The translations under genes and the position numbers were made by a program. Of a stretch of 64,000 nt of DNA, positions 45,827 through 54,149 are shown in pieces. Under the pieces are notes generated by a model. The model saw nothing but the letters and a program-made list of their open reading frames with translations, was not told the origin of the DNA and ran no database searches. The DNA is taken from assembly GCF_000426185.1 (NCBI RefSeq), contig NZ_AUEW01000012.1, forward strand, positions 62,001 to 126,000. The letters run 5' to 3'. This stretch comes from Cellulomonas sp. URHD0024. Lineage in GTDB: Bacteria; Actinomycetota; Actinomycetes; Actinomycetales; Cellulomonadaceae. The stretch's first letter is position 1; the number at the start of each line of letters is the position of its first letter.

Positions 45827-46921
45827 TCAGCTCATCGTGACGGAACCGGTTCCCCTGGGCACCAGCTCGATCCACGTGACGCCGGGGGCCAGGGTCGCGG
45901 TGGAACCGTCGGCGGCCGTCAGGGTGAGCACCTCGTTCACGGAGCCCTTCTTCCAGGTCACCGAGACCGACTTGCCGCCGGTGGACAGCGTGCCCTCGCC
46001 GGTGCCCTCGAGGACCGTGGCGGGGACCGGGTTGCCGGCGGGGTCGATGGTGCCGGAGTCGACCAGCTGGACGGACAGCGTGACGATGTTGGTCGCGCTG
46101 ATCCGTGTCCCCGAGCGGACGACCGCCGGAGTGCTGCCCTCGGAGCGCAGGTAGGTGCCCGAGCCCGCGTCCCATGACCAGGTCGGCTTCTCGGAGCCGG
46201 ACAGCTGCACGCGGACCGTCCCGGCGGGCGCGCCGGACGCGATGGCGGTCGCGGCATCGGCCTGCTTGGCGACGACGAACTGCGGCGCCGGGGCGGCACC
46301 GTGGTCGGCGTCCGCCTGGCCCCAGAACGTCTGCGGCGTGCCGTACACGTTGTGCGGGGCCGGGCCGACGCCCTTCTTGCGGTAGAACCCGTCGGCACCG
46401 GCGTCCATGCTGATCGTCTGGATGCCGGCGACCTTGAGGGCGGCGACGAAGGGCGCCTGCCCGCCCGAGAACGCGATGAGTCCGTGCATCGGAGCCAGGA
46501 TCGCGGGGTCCATCGGGCGCACCGACCGGATGGGTCCGAGCTCGGCCGGCACCTGCGAGTGGTAGACGGCCACGAACCGGCTGATGCCGCCCTCGACGAC
46601 CTCTTCCCAGATGTTGTCCGCCTGGTCCAGACCCGTCTGCGGGCGGGCGTCGCTGGAGTTCTCGATCTTGACCGCCAGAGCGGGACGCACCGGCATGTCC
46701 GTGGCCGCGATGCCCGTCAACGGCCAGCGCGGCGGGACGACGGGTGCCGGTGGCGGGACCTTCGCGGGCTCGATCGCGGCCGCCTTGGAGACGTTCGGGA
46801 GCGGGGTCTGCGTGGGAGTGTCGTTCGACCCGCCGCTGCAGGCGGCGAGCAACGACATGGCACCCACGGCGACGACGAGCAGCGCCGGGACACGGCGAGC
46901 GCGGATGAGGGCAGTGGGCAC
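45827..46921 (-). CDS. DUF3048-domain lipoprotein, copy 2
   Basis: A 364-residue paralogue of the downstream DUF3048 gene: same lipobox (LLAACSG), same RWPLTGIAAT, KIENSSDARPQTGLDQADNIWE, RSVRPMDPAILAPMHGLIAFSGGQ, and a matching C-terminus GTGSVTMS versus GSGSLTVG. The two proteins are clearly a tandem duplication (about half of aligned residues identical by eye). GTG start after AAGGAG. Located between the menE promoter and copy 1; function unknown. Confidence 0.88.
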   Translation of the reverse strand: MPTALIRARRVPALLVVAVGAMSLLAACSGGSNDTPTQTPLPNVSKAAAIEPAKVPPPAPVVPPRWPLTGIAATDMPVRPALAVKIENSSDARPQTGLDQADNIWEEVVEGGISRFVAVYHSQVPAELGPIRSVRPMDPAILAPMHGLIAFSGGQAPFVAALKVAGIQTISMDAGADGFYRKKGVGPAPHNVYGTPQTFWGQADADHGAAPAPQFVVAKQADAATAIASGAPAGTVRVQLSGSEKPTWSWDAGSGTYLRSEGSTPAVVRSGTRISATNIVTLSVQLVDSGTIDPAGNPVPATVLEGTGEGTLSTGGKSVSVTWKKGSVNEVLTLTAADGSTATLAPGVTWIELVPRGTGSVTMS

Positions 46922-47009
46922 GGTGAGCTCCTTCAGTCGGACCGCCCGACACTCTACGGCGCCCTGCCGTGCGGGCCCGGGACCCGGGGCCGCGCCTTAG
47001 GGTGAGCCG

Positions 47010-48143
47010 GTGAGCCGGCCCCTGCGCGACCTCCCCGCACGCGCCGACCTCCTGATCCCCGCCCTCGCGGCGGCCCTCGACGGTGCCGGTCCGGCGGTCG
47101 GCGTCGGCGTCGGGGACGAGCCGGTCGAGGTTCCCGACGACGTCGCCCTCGTCGTGCGGACGTCCGGGTCGACGGGTGAGCCACGCCGGGTGCTGCTCTC
47201 GGCGTCGGCCCTCCGCGCGTCCGCGCAGGCCACGGCGGACCGGCTCGACGGACCGGGGAGCTGGCTGCTCGCCCTTCCGACCCAGCACATCGCGGGTCTC
47301 CAGGTGCTCGTGCGGTCGGTGCTCGCGGGGACCGAACCGGTCGTCGTCCCCGACGGGCCGTTCCGCCCACCGCGCTTCGTGCAGGCCGTCGCGACGATGG
47401 CTGCAGGCCCGCGGTACACGTCCCTCGTGCCCACCCAGCTGGCCCGCCTCCTCGACGACGCGGAGGGCACCGACGCGCTGCGCACGTTCGACGCGGTGCT
47501 CGTCGGCGGGGCGGCGACCGGACCAGAGCTGCTCGACCGCGCCCGACTCGCCCGGGTCGTCGTCGTCACCACGTACGGCATGTCCGAGACGTGCGGCGGC
47601 TGCGTGTACGACGGCGTCCCGCTGGACGGGGTCTCCGTCAGGATCGGCGACGACGGCCGCATCATGCTGGCCGGTCCGGTGCTCGCCACGGGGTACACGA
47701 CAGGTGCCGAGGACTCGTTCGTCCACCTCGAAGGCACCCGCTGGCTCCGCACCTCCGACCTCGGCTCCTGGGACGGCACCCGGCTCACCGTGCTCGGTCG
47801 GTCCGACGACGTGCTGGTCAGCGGGGGCACCAAGGTGTCCCCGCAGGCGGTCGAGGCAGTGCTCGAACCGCTCGGCGAGGTGGTCGTCGTGGGGATCGCC
47901 GACGACGAGTGGGGGCAGGTCGTCGTCGCGCTCGTCGTCCCCCGCCCGGGGACGGTGCCGACCCTCGAGCAGGCGCGCGCCGCCGTCACCGACCGCCTCG
48001 GCGCTGCCCACGCACCCCGCCACCTCGTGGTCACGGGTTCGCTCCCGCTGCGCGGGCCGGGCAAGATCGACCGTCGGGCCGCCACGCAGCTCGCCGACGA
48101 CCTGCTCGCACGAGCGAACCCGACCGGGAGGAACGACACGTGA
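47010..48143 (+). CDS. menE: o-Succinylbenzoate-CoA ligase MenE, short form
   Basis: A 377-residue ANL-family adenylating enzyme. The P-loop is VRTSGSTGEPRRVLLS, then ALPTQHIAGLQVL, TTYGMSETCGG (motif with the acyl-adenylate pocket), WLRTSDLGSWDG, LTVLGRSDDVLVSGGTKVSPQAVE and the catalytic lysine region GPGKIDRRA. It lacks the first about 80 residues usual in ANL enzymes, but short MenE proteins of this length are typical of actinomycetes. Activates OSB for MenB. GTG start; menA follows with GTGA overlap. Confidence 0.9.
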   Translation: MSRPLRDLPARADLLIPALAAALDGAGPAVGVGVGDEPVEVPDDVALVVRTSGSTGEPRRVLLSASALRASAQATADRLDGPGSWLLALPTQHIAGLQVLVRSVLAGTEPVVVPDGPFRPPRFVQAVATMAAGPRYTSLVPTQLARLLDDAEGTDALRTFDAVLVGGAATGPELLDRARLARVVVVTTYGMSETCGGCVYDGVPLDGVSVRIGDDGRIMLAGPVLATGYTTGAEDSFVHLEGTRWLRTSDLGSWDGTRLTVLGRSDDVLVSGGTKVSPQAVEAVLEPLGEVVVVGIADDEWGQVVVALVVPRPGTVPTLEQARAAVTDRLGAAHAPRHLVVTGSLPLRGPGKIDRRAATQLADDLLARANPTGRNDT

Positions 48144-49012
48144 CCACTGCCAGCGACTGGGTGCAGGGCGCACGACTGCGCACGCTGCCCGCCGCCGCCG
48201 CGCCGGTCCTCGTCGGCAGCGGCGCGGCCGCCCAGCTCGACGCGTTCGACCTGGGCCGCGCCGCGCTGGCGCTCGGGGTCGCCCTGGCCCTCCAGGTGGG
48301 CGTCAACTACGCCAACGACTACTCCGACGGCATCCGCGGCACGGACGTCGACCGGGTCGGGCCCCTGCGCCTGACCGCGTCCGGGACCGCGAGCCCCCGA
48401 ACCGTGAAGGGCGCGGCGTTCACGGCGTTCGGCATCGCCGCGATCCTGGGTCTGTGGCTCGTCTCGCTCGCCGGCCAGTGGTGGCTGCTCGCCGTCGGCG
48501 CCGTCTCGATCCTCGCGGCCTGGGGGTACACGGGTGGCCGCAGACCGTACGGCTACCGCGGGCTGGGCGAGGTCGGCGTCTTCACGTTCTTCGGACTGGT
48601 CGCCGTGCTGGGCACCACCTACACGCAGGCCGGTGAGCTGTCCTGGGCCGCCTGGGTCGGTGCTGTCGCCGTCGGGATGCTCGCGTGCGCCCTGCTGATG
48701 GCCAACAACCTGCGGGACGTGCCCACCGACGCCCTCGTCGGCAAAAGGACGCTGGCCGTGCGCCTCGGCGACCACCGGTCCCGGCGGGTGTACGCGGCGC
48801 TGGTCGTGCTGCCCGTGCTGCTGGGCGGGATCGTGTGCGCGTTCGCGAACCCGTGGACGCTCATCGTGCTGCTGCTGCTGTTCCCGTCGGTCGCGCTGGC
48901 CGCGACCGTGCTGCTCGGCGCCCGCGGTCGGGCCCTGGTGCCGGTGCTCATGTTCACCGGGCTGCTCGAGCTGGCGTTCGGCGTGCTGCTCGGGGTCGGG
49001 TTGGCGCTCTGA
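48140..49012 (+). CDS. menA: 1,4-Dihydroxy-2-naphthoate polyprenyltransferase
   Basis: A 290-residue UbiA-type membrane prenyltransferase with about eight or nine helices. The two aspartate motifs are NDYSDGIRGTD (about residue 57) and NNLRDVPTDA (about 193), in an actinobacterial MenA context (RVGPLRLTASG, GYTGGRRPYGYRGLGE). Joins the DHNA head to the polyprenyl tail made by the synthase at 15.8 kb. GTG start overlaps the menE stop, so menE-menA is an operon. Confidence 0.94.
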   Translation: MTTASDWVQGARLRTLPAAAAPVLVGSGAAAQLDAFDLGRAALALGVALALQVGVNYANDYSDGIRGTDVDRVGPLRLTASGTASPRTVKGAAFTAFGIAAILGLWLVSLAGQWWLLAVGAVSILAAWGYTGGRRPYGYRGLGEVGVFTFFGLVAVLGTTYTQAGELSWAAWVGAVAVGMLACALLMANNLRDVPTDALVGKRTLAVRLGDHRSRRVYAALVVLPVLLGGIVCAFANPWTLIVLLLLFPSVALAATVLLGARGRALVPVLMFTGLLELAFGVLLGVGLAL

Positions 49013-49018
49013 GCCGCT

Positions 49019-49288
49019 CTAGGCACTCTCGTGGCGGGCGGCGTCGTCGGCCGCGTCCTCGACGGCCGCGTCGTCGTCCGTTCGTCGCGCCCGCTGCGAC
49101 CGGTCCGCCAGGTACCGCGCGGCGGAGTCCCGCGGTCCTGACAACAGGACGTAGGAGAAGCCCCACGCCAGGAACGCGGCCACGACCGGCGCGAGCCACG
49201 AGTGCATGCCGACGGCCCAGAGCACGACGAAGGAGACCGCGAACAGGGCCAGGCGCAGGAGCGAGAAGAGCAGGACGGGCACGGTCAC
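49019..49288 (-). CDS. DUF4229-domain small membrane protein
   Basis: An 89-residue protein with two hydrophobic helices (LFSLLRLALFAVSFVVLWAVG and APVVAAFLAWGFSYVLL), an LSGPRDSAARYLADRSQ motif and a charged tail; this is the DUF4229 pattern of actinobacteria, of unknown function. It commonly stands next to menA and the PLDc_N protein, as here. GTG start; convergent with menA. Confidence 0.85.
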   Translation of the reverse strand: MTVPVLLFSLLRLALFAVSFVVLWAVGMHSWLAPVVAAFLAWGFSYVLLSGPRDSAARYLADRSQRARRTDDDAAVEDAADDAARHESA

Positions 49289-49341
49289 AGGGTAGGCCGG
49301 GTGGAGCCGACGCCGTGCGCGCAGGCGTCTATTGTGACGAG

Positions 49342-49662
49342 ATGCGCAACCTCGTCGTCCTGGCGCTCATCGGCCTGGCGATCTACTGCCTGTTCGACAT
49401 CGTGCGCAGCACGCGCGACGAGCGGCTCGGGATCCACCCCTTGCTCTGGATCGTGTTCGTGCTCTTCGTCCCGCTGCTGGGCGTGCTGGTGTGGCTCGGG
49501 GTGCGCTGGTCCCGGCGTGCCGCCTACGCGGAGCTCTCCGACGCTCCTCCCGCCAAGCGACCCGAACGCCTGCGCTCGTCGGCACCCGACGACGACCCGG
49601 ACTTCCTGCGTCGGCTCGACGAAGAGCGACGCCGAAACGACGGGCCGCCTGCGGCTTCGTGA
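49342..49662 (+). CDS. PLD-nuclease N-terminal (PLDc_N) membrane protein
   Basis: A 106-residue protein with two helices (LVVLALIGLAIYCLFDIV and PLLWIVFVLFVPLLGVLVWLGV) and a charged tail ending in ARG/ASP-rich sequence. The domain is the PLDc_N motif found alone in small actinobacterial membrane proteins; no nuclease part is present. Divergent from the DUF4229 gene over a 53-base gap. Function unknown. Confidence 0.85.
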   Translation: MRNLVVLALIGLAIYCLFDIVRSTRDERLGIHPLLWIVFVLFVPLLGVLVWLGVRWSRRAAYAELSDAPPAKRPERLRSSAPDDDPDFLRRLDEERRRNDGPPAAS

Positions 49663-49728
49663 CCGGTGGACCACACCTAGCGGTTTTTCACCCGCTGCGC
49701 TCGGTCGTCTTGATGCGTGACACGTTCG

Positions 49729-49742
49729 AGGGAGCGCTCCCT
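49729..49742. promoter_or_regulatory. CelR-like operator 1
   Basis: AGGGAGCGCTCCCT, a perfect 14-base palindrome around GGGAGCGCTCCC, which is the binding sequence described for CelR (LacI family) of Thermobifida. 134 bases before the glucanase ATG and upstream of a TTGACA box. Confidence 0.75.
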
Positions 49743-49760
49743 GGAACTTCTCGGTTCACC

Positions 49761-49787
49761 TTGACAGGGGGTTTGTCCGGGTAGAAG
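49761..49787 (+). promoter_or_regulatory. Candidate promoter of the GH16 gene
   Basis: TTGACA (49761-49766) is the only clear -35 box in the gap. A TAGAAG -10 candidate at 49782-49787 gives a short 15-base spacer, so the start site is uncertain. Operator 1 lies 18 bases upstream and operator 2 just downstream. Confidence 0.4.
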
Positions 49788-49797
49788 GTCATCCCTC

Positions 49798-49811
49798 AGA
49801 GAGCGCTCCCT
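49798..49811. promoter_or_regulatory. CelR-like operator 2
   Basis: AGAGAGCGCTCCCT, one base different from operator 1, 52 bases before the glucanase ATG and downstream of the -35 box, where a bound repressor would block transcription. Confidence 0.7.
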
Positions 49812-49862
49812 CGCGCTCTCCCGCCCGATCCCACCCTGTCAATGACGACCCTTGGGGGAAGC

Positions 49863-52049
49863 ATGGCTCCCGTTCTACGCCCAGCAGCCGGTCCGCCGGC
49901 TGTGGGAGGCCGTTCCGCCGGCCGCACGGCAATCGCCGCACTCGCAGTGCTCGCGGTGGCGCTCGGACTGGCGGCGGTCCACGCCGACCAGGCGCACGCC
50001 GCGACCGTCGTCCTGTCGCAGGGCAAGACGACCACCGCCTCTTCCGTCGAGTCCGCCGCGACCCCCGCGAGCTCGGCCACCGATGGCAACGCCGGCACCC
50101 GCTGGTCCAGCTCGTTCGCGGACAACCAGTGGATCCAGGTGGACCTCGGATCGACGCAGACGTTCACCGAGATCGACCTCACCTGGGAGGCGGCCTACGC
50201 CTCCGCCTACACGATCGCGGTCTCGGACAACGGCTCGACCTGGAACACCCTGAGCAACGGCACGGCGACGTCGCCGGCCAAGCAGGCGCTCGCGATCAAC
50301 GGCTCCGGGCGCTACGTGCGCCTCACCGGCACCACTCGGGCGACCGGGTACGGGATCTCGCTGTTCGAGTTCCAGGTCCTCGGCTCGACCACCCCGCCCG
50401 CCAACCCGACACTCGTCTCGAAGGGCAAGCCGACGACGGCGTCGTCCTCCGAGTCGGCCGCCACGCCGGCGAGCTCGGCAACGGACGGCGACCTCGGCAC
50501 CCGCTGGTCGAGCGCGTTCGCCGACCCGCAGTGGCTCCAGGTCGACCTCGGCTCGCCGACGACGCTCAGCCGGGTGGACCTCACCTGGGAGGCGGCCTAC
50601 GCCAGCAAGTACACGATCCAGACGTCCACGGATGGCACCACCTGGAACACGGCGTCGACGCAGAGCATCACGAGCAACGCGAAGCAGTCGATCGCGTTGA
50701 GCGGCGTCGCGCGCTACGTCCGCCTCAACGCGACCGCACGGGCCACCGGCTACGGCGTCTCGCTCTGGGAGTTCGAGGTCTTCGGCTCCGCCGGCTCGAC
50801 CACCCCGCCCGTGACCACCCCTCCGGTCACCACACCCCCGGTCACGACGCCTCCGGTCGACCCCGGCACGTCCGTGCTCCTCAGCTACAAGAAGCCGGGC
50901 ACGGCGTCGTCCAGCCAGGATGACGGCACCTGCTACCAGTGCACACCGGACAAGGCGCTCGACGCCGACGCCGCCTCGCGCTGGGCCTCCGCCAACCCGG
51001 CCGGCTGGGTCGACCCGGGCTGGATCCAGGTGGACCTCGCCGCGACCGCACACATCACCAAGGTCGTCCTGCAGTGGGACCCCGCGTACGCCACGGGCTA
51101 CCAGATCCAGGTCTCGCCCAACGGCACCACCTGGAACACCATCTACACGACGACCACGGGCAAGGGCCTCAAGGAGACCCTGAACGTCACCGGTGACGGT
51201 CGCTACGTCCGCCTCAACCTGACCAAGCGCAGCAGCGCCTACGGGTACTCGCTGTACGGGTTCGACGTCTACGGCACCGGCGGCCAGCCCGTCCAGCCGC
51301 CGACCTCGAACATCCCGGCGCCGAACTTCACGCGCCTCGCGTTCGCGGACGAGTTCAACGGCGCTGCAGGTTCGGGCCCGGACACCTCCAAGTGGACGGT
51401 GGACGCCGGTACCGGCCAGAACGGCGAGCAGCAGTACTACACGCCGTCGGGCAACCTCAACATGGACGGTCAGGGTCACCTGGTCATCCAGGCCCGCAAG
51501 GAGGCCGCAGGCGGGGCGCAGTACACCTCGGGCCGCATGAACACGTCGAACAAGTACATGTTCACCTACGGCCGCGTCGAGGCGCGCATCAAGGTCCCCA
51601 CAGGTCAGGGCTACTGGCCGGCGTTCTGGATGATGGGCGCCGACTTCCTCACCGGCCGGCCGTGGCCGTACAACGGCGAGGTCGACATCATGGAGGTCCT
51701 GGGCAAGGACACCACGACGTCGTACTCGACGCTGCACGCACCCGCGTACAACGGTGCGGGTGGCTACGGCGGCTCGTACAAGCTGCCCAGCGGTGCGCCG
51801 CTGTCGAACGACTACCACGTCTGGGCCGCGGAGTGGGACGCCTCCGGCATCCGCTACTACCTCGACAACCAGCTGGTCTTCACGGCCGACAAGGCGACCG
51901 TGGAGTCGACGCGTGGTCCGTGGATCTACGACCACGACTTCTACGTGATCCTCAACCTCGCGGTGGGCGGTGACTGGCCGGGTCCGGTGGACGCGACCAC
52001 GCCGTTCCCGTCGTCGATGCTCGTGGACTACGTGCGGGTCTACCGCTGA
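49863..52049 (+). CDS. Secreted GH16 beta-glucanase with three F5/8C-type modules
   Basis: A 728-residue secreted enzyme. Residues 1-46 are a signal peptide ending AHA. Three discoidin-like (F5/8 type C, CBM32-like) modules follow at about 47-175, 180-310 and 337-475, the first two very similar to each other, with a PPVTT repeated linker before the third. The C-terminal domain (about 485-728) is a GH16 catalytic domain with the active-site GEVDIMEVLG (nucleophile E606, acid/base E611). Likely a laminarinase-type endo-1,3(4)-beta-glucanase. The start at 49863 follows GGGGGAAG; the ATG at 49842 is less favoured. Two CelR-like operators precede it; a LacI gene follows. Confidence 0.92.
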   Translation: MAPVLRPAAGPPAVGGRSAGRTAIAALAVLAVALGLAAVHADQAHAATVVLSQGKTTTASSVESAATPASSATDGNAGTRWSSSFADNQWIQVDLGSTQTFTEIDLTWEAAYASAYTIAVSDNGSTWNTLSNGTATSPAKQALAINGSGRYVRLTGTTRATGYGISLFEFQVLGSTTPPANPTLVSKGKPTTASSSESAATPASSATDGDLGTRWSSAFADPQWLQVDLGSPTTLSRVDLTWEAAYASKYTIQTSTDGTTWNTASTQSITSNAKQSIALSGVARYVRLNATARATGYGVSLWEFEVFGSAGSTTPPVTTPPVTTPPVTTPPVDPGTSVLLSYKKPGTASSSQDDGTCYQCTPDKALDADAASRWASANPAGWVDPGWIQVDLAATAHITKVVLQWDPAYATGYQIQVSPNGTTWNTIYTTTTGKGLKETLNVTGDGRYVRLNLTKRSSAYGYSLYGFDVYGTGGQPVQPPTSNIPAPNFTRLAFADEFNGAAGSGPDTSKWTVDAGTGQNGEQQYYTPSGNLNMDGQGHLVIQARKEAAGGAQYTSGRMNTSNKYMFTYGRVEARIKVPTGQGYWPAFWMMGADFLTGRPWPYNGEVDIMEVLGKDTTTSYSTLHAPAYNGAGGYGGSYKLPSGAPLSNDYHVWAAEWDASGIRYYLDNQLVFTADKATVESTRGPWIYDHDFYVILNLAVGGDWPGPVDATTPFPSSMLVDYVRVYR

Positions 52050-52060
52050 TCCAGGCAGGC

Positions 52061-52093
52061 GGCGGGGCCGAGGCCATGGGCCTTGGTCCCGCC
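52061..52093 (+). terminator. Hairpin after the GH16 gene
   Basis: GGCGGGGCCGAGGCC (52061-52075) pairs with GGCCTTGGTCCCGCC (52079-52093) over 15 positions with two G-U pairs and a three-base loop, 12 bases after the stop. No T-run. A smaller stem GCACTG/CAGTGC (52094-52110) follows just before the LacI ribosome site. Confidence 0.55.
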
Positions 52094-52123
52094 GCACTGC
52101 TGTGCAGTGCTATGAAAGGACCC

Positions 52124-53158
52124 ATGACCAGCAGGCCTGCGCCGTCCACCATCGAAGAGGTGGCACGTCGGGCCGGGGTCTCACGCTCCACCGTGTCCCG
52201 TGTGCTGAACGGCGTCGCGACGGTGGACCCCAAGATGCGTCGCGCGGTCGACGACGCCGTCCGCGCCACGGGGTATGTGCCCAACCTCGCCGCGCGGTCC
52301 CTGGTCACCCGCCGGACCAACTCGGTGGCGCTCGTGATCTCGGAGCCCCCGTCGGGGTCGGCCGGCGCCGAGTTCCTGCAGCGCATCTTCTCCGACCCCT
52401 ACTTCGGACGCGTGACCGCGGGTGCCCAGCTGGTCCTGCGCGCCACCGGAGTCCACCTGGTCGTCGTGCCCGCCGACCGCGAGGCCCACGACTTCGTCCT
52501 CAGCTACCTGCGGCAGGGGCACGTCGACGGTGTGCTGTTCCTGTCCGGCGGCGACGAGCACGGCCTGCCCCGCGCGCTCTTCGACATGAACGTGCCCGTC
52601 GTCCTCTCCCACCAGCCCACCGCGGCGCTGCCGGTGAGCTGGGTCGACGCCGACCAGACCATCGGTGGCCGGTTGGCTGCGGAGCACCTGGGCCGACTCG
52701 GCCGGCGCCGGGCCGTCGTCCTCGCCGGTCAGCCGGAGGTGGCGGCCGCCCGCGAGCGGCTCGACGGGTTCCGGACGGCTGCCGGGCAGCTGGGCATCGA
52801 CGTCACGGTCGTGCACGGCGACTTCTCCGCCCGCAGCGGGACGGCGGGAGGGCGCACGATCGTCGCGGAGCACCCGGACACCGACGCCGTCTTCGCCGCG
52901 AACGACCTCGTGGCGGAGGCCGTCGTCCGGGTCCTGGTCGACGCCGGTCGCCGGGTGCCCGAGGACGTCGCGGTCATCGGGTTCGACGACAGCACGACCG
53001 CGAGCGACGCTGTCCCGGCGCTCACCACGATCCGTCAGCCGGTCGAGGACATGGCCGGCGAGATGGCCCGACTGCTCCTGGACCGCATCCGACAGCCCGA
53101 GCAGCCCTCACGCGGTGTCATGTTCACCCCGACCCTGGTGGTGCGGGAGACGGCGTAG
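52124..53158 (+). CDS. LacI-family transcriptional regulator, CelR candidate
   Basis: A 344-residue LacI/GalR protein. HTH STIEEVARRAGVSRSTVSRVLNG at about residues 9-31 and a hinge KMRRAVDDAVRATGYVPN precede the ligand-binding domain (GVLFLSGG, VVLSHQP, VAVIGFDDS). Start at the ATG after AAAGGA (52124) rather than an upstream ATG at 52076. It follows the glucanase by 75 bases across a hairpin, so it may be transcribed partly on its own. Recognition-helix residues (SRSTVSRVL) match regulators binding GGGAGCGCTCCC-type sites, which suggests it represses the glucanase; the ligand would be a beta-glucan oligosaccharide. Inference from neighbourhood. Confidence 0.88.
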   Translation: MTSRPAPSTIEEVARRAGVSRSTVSRVLNGVATVDPKMRRAVDDAVRATGYVPNLAARSLVTRRTNSVALVISEPPSGSAGAEFLQRIFSDPYFGRVTAGAQLVLRATGVHLVVVPADREAHDFVLSYLRQGHVDGVLFLSGGDEHGLPRALFDMNVPVVLSHQPTAALPVSWVDADQTIGGRLAAEHLGRLGRRRAVVLAGQPEVAAARERLDGFRTAAGQLGIDVTVVHGDFSARSGTAGGRTIVAEHPDTDAVFAANDLVAEAVVRVLVDAGRRVPEDVAVIGFDDSTTASDAVPALTTIRQPVEDMAGEMARLLLDRIRQPEQPSRGVMFTPTLVVRETA

Positions 53159-53165
53159 GGACGGT

Positions 53166-54149
53166 TCACAGGCCCGAGTACGAGTGCTTCCCGGTGACCA
53201 CCAGGTTCACGACCGTGAAGTTCATGAGCACGACGGCGTAGCCGACGAAGACGAAGTACGACGCCCGCCGCCCGCTCCAGCCTCGCGTGGTCCGCGCGTG
53301 CAGGTACGCCGCGTAGACCACCCACGCGACGAACGTGCCGACCTCCTTGGGGTCCCAGCCCCAGTAGCGGCCCCAGGCGTGCTCGGCCCAGACGGCGCCG
53401 CCGATGAGCGTGAAGGTCCACAGGACGAACGCGACGGCGTTGAGCCGGAACGACATCGCTTCCAGGTCGCGGCCGCTCGGCACCTGCTCGAGCCAGCTGA
53501 ACCGGCGGCCGCCGAGCGCGCGCCGTGCGGCGTTGCCGTCCTCGACCGTGACCTCCTCCCGGTAGCTCTTGAGGACCTGGAGGACCGACGTGCCGAACGC
53601 CACGGTGAAGATGCCGGTGGCGGCGATGGCGACGCCGACGTGCAGCACGAGCCAGTAGCTCTGCAGGGCCGGCTGGACGGCGTCGGCCTTGATGTAGAAC
53701 CAGTTGAGCGCCACGACCAGCGCGACGACGGCCAGGCCTATGACGACGACCGACAGGAACGCGATGATGCGGCGCCGCTGCACGATCGCGAGGATCAGCG
53801 TGGCCCAGAACACCGCGACGAGCGTGAACTCGTACATGTTCGCGGTGGGCCAGCGCCCGGCGGCGAACCCGCGCAGCACGATCCCGCCGAACAGCAGCGC
53901 GATGCCGACGTAGTGCGTCGAGCGCGCGATCCCCTCGGCCTTGACGGAACGGCTCGGTGCGCGCTGGTCGGCGGACCCGGCGGCCGCGGAGACCTGTCCA
54001 CCGGCGCCCGCGGACACGAGGGCGGGCTGCTTGACGCGCTGGGAGCCTTCGGCGATCCGCGCGAGGTCGACGGCGTAGGCGATGAGCGCGACGGTGAACG
54101 CGGTCGCGGCGCCCCAGATGAGCAGGGTGCTCAGGTCACCGGTGTTCAT
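53166..54149 (-). CDS. ccsB: Cytochrome c biogenesis protein CcsB (CcsA-type)
   Basis: A 327-residue membrane protein with about eight helices. The WWD-type motif is visible as WGRYWGWDPKEVGTF (about residue 236), near conserved histidines that handle heme. With ResB it forms the heme lyase of System II cytochrome c maturation. Stop four bases from the convergent LacI stop; start overlaps the resB stop (ATGA). Also called ccsA in some annotations. Confidence 0.93.
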   Translation of the reverse strand: MNTGDLSTLLIWGAATAFTVALIAYAVDLARIAEGSQRVKQPALVSAGAGGQVSAAAGSADQRAPSRSVKAEGIARSTHYVGIALLFGGIVLRGFAAGRWPTANMYEFTLVAVFWATLILAIVQRRRIIAFLSVVVIGLAVVALVVALNWFYIKADAVQPALQSYWLVLHVGVAIAATGIFTVAFGTSVLQVLKSYREEVTVEDGNAARRALGGRRFSWLEQVPSGRDLEAMSFRLNAVAFVLWTFTLIGGAVWAEHAWGRYWGWDPKEVGTFVAWVVYAAYLHARTTRGWSGRRASYFVFVGYAVVLMNFTVVNLVVTGKHSYSGL

